Shown here: in pieces, positions 1-5,064 of the stretch | Layout of the letters: each line of letters starts with the position of its first letter | How positions within the stretch are numbered: position 1 is the first letter of the stretch | Origin: DASVXQ01 sp040414855 | GTDB lineage: Bacteria; Actinomycetota; CALGFH01 | Direction of reading: 5' to 3' | Assembly (NCBI GenBank): GCA_040414855.1 | Contig: JBEDUQ010000401.1 | Span: 1 to 5,064, forward strand | DNA: 5,064 nt | The notes under the pieces: generated by a model | What the model was told of the DNA's origin: nothing | Database searches by the model: none | The model's input: the letters and a program-made list of their open reading frames with translations, nothing else | Position numbers and translations under genes: made by a program

Positions 1-1259
1 AGGGGGATGGCGGGGTCGGTCAGGCGGGAGACGTCCATGATGCGGGCGGAGCGGATGAGGGACGCGATGTCGTCGTTGACGTCCCAGACGTTCACGTTCA
101 TGCCGGCGACCAGGCGGCCGTCTTTCAGCCAGAACGCGATGAACTCCAGGGAGGGGCTGGCGGGGTCGCCGCGGTAGACGACCTGGTCGTAACTGCCCGG
201 CGAGGGCAGGCCGGCGCACTCCATGCCCAGGTCGTACTGGTCGGTGAAGAAGTACGGGACCCTGTTGTACTCCACCTGCTGGCCGAGCATGGACCTGGCG
301 GCGGCCGGCCCGCCGTTGAGCGCGTTCGACCAGTGCTCGACCCGTACATTGCGGCCGAGCAGCGGCAGGAACGAGTTCGCCACGTCGCCGACGGCAAAGA
401 CGTCCGGGGCGGAGGTGCGCAGCGCGGCGTCGGTGATGACCCCGTTGGAGACCTCGAGCCCGGCGGCCCGCGCCAGCCGGTCGTTAGGCAGCGCGCCGAT
501 GGCGACCACGACCACGGCCGCGGGGAGCACGGCGCCCGCGGAGGTCAGCACGGACCCTACCCGGCCCGCCGCGTCGCCGTGGAACTCCGCCACCGTCTCG
601 CCGAAGCGCAACTCGACGCCGTGCGCCTGATGCAGCCCAGAGAAGACCGCGCCAAGCTCTGGCCCGAGCGCGTAGTAAAGCGCGCTGGGCTGCGGCTCCA
701 CGATCGTGACGTGGGCGCCCGCTATGCTCGCAGCCGCAGCGGTTTCTAGGCCGATCCAGCCGGCTCCCACGATGACCACCCGGCGACCGCCGCTGAACGC
801 CTCGCGCAGCGCTTCGGAGTCGGGGAGCCTGCGGAGGTAGCGCACGCCGTCCAGGGCGGCTCCCGGGATGTCGATCTGCCGGGGTGAGGCGCCCGTCGCC
901 AGCAGCAGCTTGTCGTAGCTCAGCGTGTCCCGCGGGGGGATGGGGGGCCGGGCAGCCCCTTCTAGTGCGGGGTTGTCCACCCGGAAAGACACGGTGTGCG
1001 CGGCCGGGTCGATCGCCTCGACCGTGACGCCGGTGCGCAGGTCCACGTGGTGCTCGGCGTACCACGGAGCGGAGTGCACGAAGGCGGCCTCCCTGGCGGC
1101 CTTGCCAAGCAGGTAATCCTTGGACAGCGGCGGCCGCTCGTAGGGCACCTCCGGCTCGTCGCCGAAGAGCACGACCTCTCCGTCGAATCCCTCGGCGCGA
1201 AGCGTCTCGGCGGCCTTCGCGCCGGCCAGGCCCCCACCTACGATCACGAACGTGGTCAC
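1..1259 (-). CDS. FAD-dependent NAD(P)H:ferredoxin reductase-type oxidoreductase, C-terminus cut by the window edge
   Basis: This is a flavoprotein of the putidaredoxin/rhodocoxin-reductase type, expected to pass electrons from NAD(P)H through FAD to a ferredoxin, often for cytochromes P450 or dioxygenases. It begins at a GTG (1257-1259) behind a strong ribosome binding site and runs open to base 1: 419 full codons plus CT, which implies a 420th Leu. Relatives are about this size, so only a few residues should be missing. Seen: N-terminal Rossmann motif VIVGGGLAG (5-13) for FAD; YERPPLSKDYL (40-50); ATGASPR (121-127); second Rossmann motif VIVGAGWIG (162-170) for the dinucleotide, with Glu188 at the end of the second strand, which usually favours NADH over NADPH (inference); FAVGDVA (288-294), which contacts FAD; and VEHWSNA (307-313), leading into a C-terminal reductase domain with VPYFFTDQYDLGMECAG (334-350). 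No redox-active CxxC/CxxxxC disulfide is seen near the N-terminus, which argues against a disulfide reductase. An extended loop at about 95-113 is unusual. No ferredoxin or P450 gene is in the window, so the partner is unknown. A different frame over 484-1281 is also open but encodes only Arg/Gly-rich sequence. Confidence 0.93.
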   Translation of the reverse strand, partial: MTTFVIVGGGLAGAKAAETLRAEGFDGEVVLFGDEPEVPYERPPLSKDYLLGKAAREAAFVHSAPWYAEHHVDLRTGVTVEAIDPAAHTVSFRVDNPALEGAARPPIPPRDTLSYDKLLLATGASPRQIDIPGAALDGVRYLRRLPDSEALREAFSGGRRVVIVGAGWIGLETAAAASIAGAHVTIVEPQPSALYYALGPELGAVFSGLHQAHGVELRFGETVAEFHGDAAGRVGSVLTSAGAVLPAAVVVVAIGALPNDRLARAAGLEVSNGVITDAALRTSAPDVFAVGDVANSFLPLLGRNVRVEHWSNALNGGPAAARSMLGQQVEYNRVPYFFTDQYDLGMECAGLPSPGSYDQVVYRGDPASPSLEFIAFWLKDGRLVAGMNVNVWDVNDDIASLIRSARIMDVSRLTDPAIP

Positions 1260-1264
1260 GAGCG

Positions 1265-1270
1265 CCTCCT
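1265..1270 (-). promoter_or_regulatory. Ribosome binding site of the reductase gene
   Basis: On the minus strand AGGAGG lies 5 nt before the GTG at 1257-1259, inside the 18-bp gap after dgt. It is a full match to the anti-Shine-Dalgarno core and decides the GTG start. It also shows that this gene can initiate independently of dgt. Confidence 0.88.
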
Positions 1271-1277
1271 AAAGTCA

Positions 1278-2525
1278 TCAACAGAGCCGACTGTGCCAGA
1301 CCCTAGCCGACGTGTCGGTTAGCGACGCAACCTGGTCGATGATGACACGCCGGCGCACCTCATCGGTGCCGGCGGCGCTCCAGGACGGGCGGAAGACCGG
1401 GTCCAGCGTGGACGGCGCGCCATGCTCGACGGCCAGCGCCAACTCGGTGATCAGCTCGCGCTCGCGCGCCTGCTGGGCCGCCGCGCCCTCCCGGCTCATC
1501 ACGTAATGCGCGGCGACCGCCTTCAGCAGCGCGCACTCAAGAAGCTGGCGGCGCGGCACCACCAGGTCGGCCGCGTACCGGGTCAGCGGTCCGCTGCCCG
1601 CGGCGGCCAGCGTCGCCTTTTCCGCGGCCTGGCAGAAGCGGCCTACCAGCTCGCTGGTCAGGTTCTTGGCCGCGGCGAGGCTGGCGGGGCCGCCGTCGAA
1701 GCCGAACCGCCAGCATGGCAGCTCCATGAATTCGGTGAATACCGACTCGAGTTCCGCCACCGAGACGTGCCACGACTCCGGGCAGTAGGTGGTGCGGGCA
1801 ACCCGTGCAACATGCGTACGTTCGGAAGGATCCTTAAGGTTTTTCAGGGTCACTAGCCCGGCGTGCAGGCCGTCTTCCAGGTCGTGTACCGAGTACGCCA
1901 CGTCGTCGGCCCAGTCCATGACCTGAGCCTCCACGCAGGGGCCGCCGGGGCGCCCGGGGCGTCCGGGGCGCTCGGGCGGAGCGCCGGAACGAATCCACTC
2001 GAATACCGGGCTGTCGGATCTGTAGGCACCGTATTTGCCCGTGCCCGAGCCGACGACCGGGTACTTGAGCGCCGCGTCCAGGGTGGCGCGGGTGAGGTTG
2101 AGGCCCGCGCCGGGGACCTTCGGCTCAAGGCGGGTGAGGAGGCGGAGCGACTGGGCGTTGCCCTCGAAACCGCCGCAGGCCAGCGCGCCGCCGTCATCGG
2201 CGAGCGCCGCGAGCGCCGCCTCCCCGTTGTGCCCGAACGGAGGGTGGCCGAGGTCGTGCGCCAGGCACGCCGCGTCCACCAGGTCCGGGTCGCAGCCGAG
2301 TGCCGCGCCGAGCTCCCGGCCGATCTGCGCGCACTCCAGTGAGTGGGTCAGCCGGGTCCTGGGGAAATCGCTCGCCCCGACCTGGACGACCTGCGTCTTC
2401 GCGGCGAGCCTGCGCAGCGCCGAGCTGTGCAGGACGCGCGCGCGATCGCGCTGGAACTGCGTGCGGCCGGTGCGCTTGGGCGGCTCAGCCGCCCAGCGCT
2501 CGGTGTCAAGCGGACTGTAGGCCAC
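1278..2525 (-). CDS. dgt: Deoxyguanosinetriphosphate triphosphohydrolase (Dgt-like, HD superfamily)
   Basis: This is a cytosolic metal-dependent hydrolase that cleaves dGTP (often other dNTPs too) to the deoxynucleoside plus inorganic triphosphate, helping to set dNTP pools. The protein has 415 residues, a normal full length for this family. The HD-domain metal ligands are visible: His61 in TRLTHSLE, His90-Asp91 in AHDLGHPPFGHNGE, and Asp207 (or the adjacent Asp208) in MDWADDVAYS. The conserved GFEGNAQSLRLL stretch follows at 119-130. The N-terminal block with DRARVLHSSALRRLAAKTQV (27-46) is typical of actinobacterial and other bacterial members. The GTG start at 2523-2525 is supported because family-like sequence begins straight after it and because the codon before it is the ppdK stop, so no longer version exists in this frame. 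There is no good Shine-Dalgarno at normal distance, so translation is probably coupled to ppdK. Oddities are an Arg-Pro-Gly repeat loop at 185-196 and a run of atypical codons at 228-242. The gene ends in tandem TGA TGA stops. True substrate preference within the family cannot be read from sequence. Confidence 0.96.
   Translation of the reverse strand: MAYSPLDTERWAAEPPKRTGRTQFQRDRARVLHSSALRRLAAKTQVVQVGASDFPRTRLTHSLECAQIGRELGAALGCDPDLVDAACLAHDLGHPPFGHNGEAALAALADDGGALACGGFEGNAQSLRLLTRLEPKVPGAGLNLTRATLDAALKYPVVGSGTGKYGAYRSDSPVFEWIRSGAPPERPGRPGRPGGPCVEAQVMDWADDVAYSVHDLEDGLHAGLVTLKNLKDPSERTHVARVARTTYCPESWHVSVAELESVFTEFMELPCWRFGFDGGPASLAAAKNLTSELVGRFCQAAEKATLAAAGSGPLTRYAADLVVPRRQLLECALLKAVAAHYVMSREGAAAQQARERELITELALAVEHGAPSTLDPVFRPSWSAAGTDEVRRRVIIDQVASLTDTSARVWHSRLC
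1938..1973 (-). repeat. Four tandem 9-bp units inside dgt encoding an Arg-Pro-Gly loop
   Basis: On the plus strand the units are ggggccgcc, ggggcgccc, ggggcgtcc and ggggcgctc, imperfect copies of one 9-mer. On the coding strand they give residues 185-196 of Dgt, ERPGRPGRPGGP, a low-complexity basic loop just before the metal-binding MDWADD motif. The unit length is a multiple of three, so copy-number change would keep the frame. Confidence 0.8.
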
Positions 2526-2531
2526 TCACCT
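2523..2531 (-). promoter_or_regulatory. ppdK stop / dgt start junction (translational coupling site)
   Basis: The minus strand reads AGG TGA GTG: the last sense codon of ppdK, its stop (2526-2528) and the dgt GTG start (2523-2525) directly adjoin. The only purine-rich sequence is AGGTGA, too close to the start to be an ordinary Shine-Dalgarno. This suggests termination-reinitiation by ribosomes finishing ppdK. Both genes are in the same reading frame, so the TGA is the only barrier between them. Confidence 0.7.
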
Positions 2532-5064
2532 AGTGTCGCTGCCGGTGGTCGCGACCGAGGCCCGGCCCGCCTCAAGCCGGGCGACAGGGACGCGGAACGG
2601 CGAGCACGACACGTAGTCCAGCCCCACCTCGTTGAAGAACCAGACCGACGCGGGATCGCCGCCATGCTCGCCGCAGACCCCGAGGTGCAGGTCAGGCCGG
2701 GCAGCCCGGCCTTCGGTCGTGGCGATCTGCACCAGCCGGCCCACGCCTTCGGCGTCGATCGTCTCGAACGGCGAGACGCCGAAGATGCCCAGCTCGATGT
2801 ACCGGCTGAAGAACGCTCCCTCCACGTCGTCGCGGGAGAACCCCCAGGTCATCTGCGTCAGGTCGTTGGTGCCGAAGGAGAAGAACTCCGCCGACCGGGC
2901 GATCTCGCCCGCGGTCACGGCGGCCCGCGGCACCTCGATCATCGTGCCGATCGGGATGTCCGCGTGGACGCCGGTCTCCGCCGCGACGTCGCGCAGCACC
3001 TTCTCAGCCCGCTCCCGGCTGATCTCCATCTCCTGCACGCTCGCGGTCAGCGGGATCATGATCTCCGGCTTCGGGTCGCGGCCCGCCTTCACGAGCTGCG
3101 CGGCGGCCCCGGCGATCGCACGGACCTGCATGTCGAGCAGGCCGGGGATGACGAGCACCAGCCGGACGCCGCGCAGGCCGAGCATCGGGTTCTGCTCGTG
3201 CAGGCGGCGCACCGCCTCGAGCAGCTTGCGATCCTGCTCGGTAGCGCCGTCGCCGGCCACCGCGACCTTGACGCTCAGGTCGGTCAGGTCGGGCAGGAAC
3301 TCGTGCAGCGGCGGGTCGATCAGCCGGATCGTGACCGGCAGGCCGTCCATCGCCTCGAGGATCTCGACGAAGTCGCCGCGCTGCAGCGGCTCCAGGGCGT
3401 CGAGCGCGGCCTGGCGCTGGTCGGTGCTTTCGGCCAGGATCAGGCGCTCGACGAGCTGGCGGCGCTCGCCGAGGAACATGTGCTCGGTGCGGACCAGGCC
3501 GACGCCGCTCGCGCCGAACCGGCGGGCCCGCGCGCAGTCCGGGCCGTTGTCCGCGTTGGCGTGCACGCCGAGGCGGCGCTTGGCGTCCGCGTGCGCCATG
3601 ATCGTGTGCACCGCGTGCACGAGCTCGTCCGTGTCTGGCGCGAGCTCGCCTTCGAAGTACTGCACGACGTTGGACGCGACGACCGGGACCTCCCCCAGGT
3701 ACACCGCGCCCGAGGTGCCGTCGATGGAGATCACATCGCCTTCCCGCACGGTGACCCCGCCTGACGTGGTGAACCGCCCGGCCTTGGTGTCGACCTCGAG
3801 TTCTTCGGCCCCGCAGACGCAGGTCTTGCCCATGCCACGGGCGACCACCGCGGCGTGGCTGGTCTTGCCGCCCCGGCTGGTGAGGATGCCCTGGGCGGCG
3901 ATCATGCCGTGCAGGTCGTCGGGGTTGGTCTCGCGCCTGACGAGGATGACGCGTTCCCCGGTCGCGGCGCGCTCGACGGCCCGCGCGGAGTCGAAGACCG
4001 CCTTGCCGACGGCGGCGCCGGGCGAGGCGCTGATCGCCCTGGTGATCAGCGTGACTTCACCGCCGGTGTCGAACCTGGGGAACATCAGGCGGGCGAGCTC
4101 GTCGCCGCTGACCCGGCTGAGCGCCTCGTCCAGGTCGATCAGGCCCTGGTTCACCAGCTGGGTGGCGATCCGGAACGCCGCCGCCGCGGTGCGCTTGCCG
4201 ACCCGGGTCTGCAGCATCCACAGCTTGCCGCGTTCGATCGTGAACTCGATGTCGCACAGGTCCTTGTAGTGGGTCTCCAGCGTGTGCATGATCTGCATGA
4301 GCTGGTCATAGGACCTCTTGTCGATGCGCTCCAGGTCCTGCAGCGGCACCGTGTTGCGGATGCCGGCCACCACGTCCTCGCCCTGCGCATTCTGCAGGTA
4401 GTCGCCGTAGACGCCCTGCGCGCCGGTGCCGGGGTCGCGGGTGAAAGCCACCCCGGTACCGCTGTCGTCATCGAGGTTGCCGAACACCATCGCCACCACG
4501 TTCACGGCGGTACCGAGGTCCGCCGGGATGCGCTCCTGGCGCCGGTAGAGGATGGCCCGGTCGGCGTTCCACGAGTCGAACACGGCGGTGATCGCCAGGT
4601 CCATCTGGTCGCGCGGATCCTGCGGGAATTCCCGGCCCGCGTACACGGTGACGATCTCCTTGTAGGTCGCCACCAGGGCTTTCATGTCCTCGGCGTCCAG
4701 AGCCGTGTCGGCGCTGACGCCCTTGGCCTTCTTCGCGCTGTCGATCGCGTGCTCGAAGTGCTCACCCTCGATGCCAAGCACGGTCTTGCCGAACATCTGG
4801 ATGAGGCGCCGGTAGGAGTCCCAGGCGAATCGCTCGTTGCCCGCCTGCTTGGCAAGGCCGTGGACCGACTCGTCGGACAGGCCGATGTTGAGGACGGTTT
4901 CCATCATGCCCGGCATGGAGAACTTGGCCCCGGACCTGACGCTGACCAGCAGCGGATCCGCGGGATCGCCGAGCTTGCGGCCCATCTGCTCTTCCAGGGC
5001 TGTCAGGTGCCTGGTGACCTCGTCGTCGAGGCCGTCGGGAGTCGTGCCGTGCGAGAGGAAGTAG
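2526..5064 (-). CDS. ppdK: Pyruvate, phosphate dikinase (PPDK), N-terminally truncated by the window edge
   Basis: This enzyme catalyses the reversible reaction ATP + phosphate + pyruvate = AMP + diphosphate + PEP in the cytosol, linking glycolysis and gluconeogenesis. 845 residues are visible, and the frame stays open to the right edge; visible numbering starts at the first full codon (5061-5063). Domains in order are an ATP-grasp nucleotide-binding domain, a swivelling phosphohistidine domain and a C-terminal PEP/pyruvate TIM barrel. Seen: RSGAKFSMPGMM at 44-55; E273 (IEFT) and Q285 (LQTR) of the ATP site; TSHAAVV with catalytic His403 (codon 3855-3857); barrel residues R525 (VRTEH), R580 (IRLIDPPLHEF), R631 (MLGLRG), E710 (MIEVPRA), N733 (FGTNDLTQ) and C797 (GVCGEHGG). 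Their spacing agrees with the catalytic residues remembered for the Clostridium symbiosum enzyme, and suggests about 48-52 residues are missing at the N-terminus. An ATG at 4985 lies inside the conserved region and is not the start. All catalytic residues are present, so the gene looks functional. Thr401, two residues before His403, matches the site phosphorylated by the PPDK regulatory protein in plants; no such regulator is in the window. dgt follows with no gap. Confidence 0.97.
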   Translation of the reverse strand, partial: YFLSHGTTPDGLDDEVTRHLTALEEQMGRKLGDPADPLLVSVRSGAKFSMPGMMETVLNIGLSDESVHGLAKQAGNERFAWDSYRRLIQMFGKTVLGIEGEHFEHAIDSAKKAKGVSADTALDAEDMKALVATYKEIVTVYAGREFPQDPRDQMDLAITAVFDSWNADRAILYRRQERIPADLGTAVNVVAMVFGNLDDDSGTGVAFTRDPGTGAQGVYGDYLQNAQGEDVVAGIRNTVPLQDLERIDKRSYDQLMQIMHTLETHYKDLCDIEFTIERGKLWMLQTRVGKRTAAAAFRIATQLVNQGLIDLDEALSRVSGDELARLMFPRFDTGGEVTLITRAISASPGAAVGKAVFDSARAVERAATGERVILVRRETNPDDLHGMIAAQGILTSRGGKTSHAAVVARGMGKTCVCGAEELEVDTKAGRFTTSGGVTVREGDVISIDGTSGAVYLGEVPVVASNVVQYFEGELAPDTDELVHAVHTIMAHADAKRRLGVHANADNGPDCARARRFGASGVGLVRTEHMFLGERRQLVERLILAESTDQRQAALDALEPLQRGDFVEILEAMDGLPVTIRLIDPPLHEFLPDLTDLSVKVAVAGDGATEQDRKLLEAVRRLHEQNPMLGLRGVRLVLVIPGLLDMQVRAIAGAAAQLVKAGRDPKPEIMIPLTASVQEMEISRERAEKVLRDVAAETGVHADIPIGTMIEVPRAAVTAGEIARSAEFFSFGTNDLTQMTWGFSRDDVEGAFFSRYIELGIFGVSPFETIDAEGVGRLVQIATTEGRAARPDLHLGVCGEHGGDPASVWFFNEVGLDYVSCSPFRVPVARLEAGRASVATTGSDTR

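Noticed and set aside
223..749. Plus-strand open frames opposite the reductase
   Set aside because: They are antisense to conserved flavoprotein sequence, with low-complexity Arg/Ala/Pro/Ser products and no plausible ribosome binding site noticed.
484..1281. Minus-strand open frame of 265 codons starting just before the reductase
   Set aside because: It overlaps the reductase in another frame and gives an Arg/Gly-rich product without motifs. The frame starting at GTG 1259 shows two Rossmann motifs, FAVGDVA and a C-terminal reductase domain, and has the ribosome binding site.
1422..2520. Several plus-strand open frames (114-161 codons) opposite dgt
   Set aside because: They are antisense to the HD hydrolase, overlap each other, and show no recognisable domain.
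2343..3764. Long plus-strand open frame (473 codons) opposite ppdK and the start of dgt
   Set aside because: It is antisense to strongly conserved PPDK and Dgt sequence, and its product is Arg/Asp/His/Leu-rich with no recognisable motif. Such open antisense frames are common where third codon positions are nearly all G or C.
4028..4051. Perfect 8-bp inverted repeat (cgctgatc ... gatcagcg, 8-nt loop)
   Set aside because: It lies inside ppdK within conserved coding sequence, has no T-run for a terminator, and is no more than expected by chance from GATC-containing codons in a GC-rich gene.
2632..4269. Plus-strand open frame of 545 codons opposite ppdK
   Set aside because: It has a Ser/Arg/Ala-rich composition with no domain, and lies wholly antisense to PPDK catalytic domains. 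It is a codon-bias shadow.
4983..4985. ATG as the ppdK start
   Set aside because: The same frame continues upstream to the window edge with PPDK-like sequence, and this Met lies within the conserved nucleotide-binding domain, so the real start is outside the window.
4837..5064. Plus-strand open frame running off the right edge
   Set aside because: It is antisense to the PPDK N-terminal ATP-grasp region, whose conserved motifs are clear on the minus strand.

Overview
The window is GC-rich with very strong G/C preference at third codon positions and GTG starts. Together with the protein families present, this suggests a high-GC actinomycete (Actinomycetota). I cannot place it to genus from sequence alone. 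No in-frame TTA codon was noticed in the stretches I translated.

All three genes lie on the minus strand, in one tight, probably co-transcribed row read from high to low coordinates. The first is a pyruvate, phosphate dikinase (ppdK, 2526-5064), which has lost roughly its first 50 residues to the right edge. The second is a complete dGTP triphosphohydrolase of the HD superfamily (dgt, 1278-2525). The third is an FAD/NAD(P)H-dependent ferredoxin-reductase-type oxidoreductase (1-1259), which lacks only its extreme C-terminus at the left edge. The ppdK stop codon directly abuts the dgt GTG start with no gap. dgt and the reductase are separated by 18 bp carrying a clear AGGAGG ribosome binding site. 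The window is essentially all coding: no gap exceeds 18 bp, and I found no tRNA, rRNA, mobile element, CRISPR array, promoter or terminator. The promoter should lie upstream of ppdK and the terminator downstream of the reductase, both outside the window.

Functionally the set is housekeeping. PPDK interconverts pyruvate and phosphoenolpyruvate (PEP), Dgt trims the dNTP pool by releasing triphosphate from dGTP, and the reductase would pass electrons from NAD(P)H through FAD to a ferredoxin-like partner that is not encoded here. No direct biochemical link between the three is evident; co-localisation is the only tie.

I do not see a new biological system. The points most worth a second look are the single in-frame TGA between ppdK and dgt, a 9-bp tandem repeat that writes an Arg-Pro-Gly loop into Dgt, a paired C6 tract inside an extended loop of the reductase, and a short patch of atypical codons in dgt.
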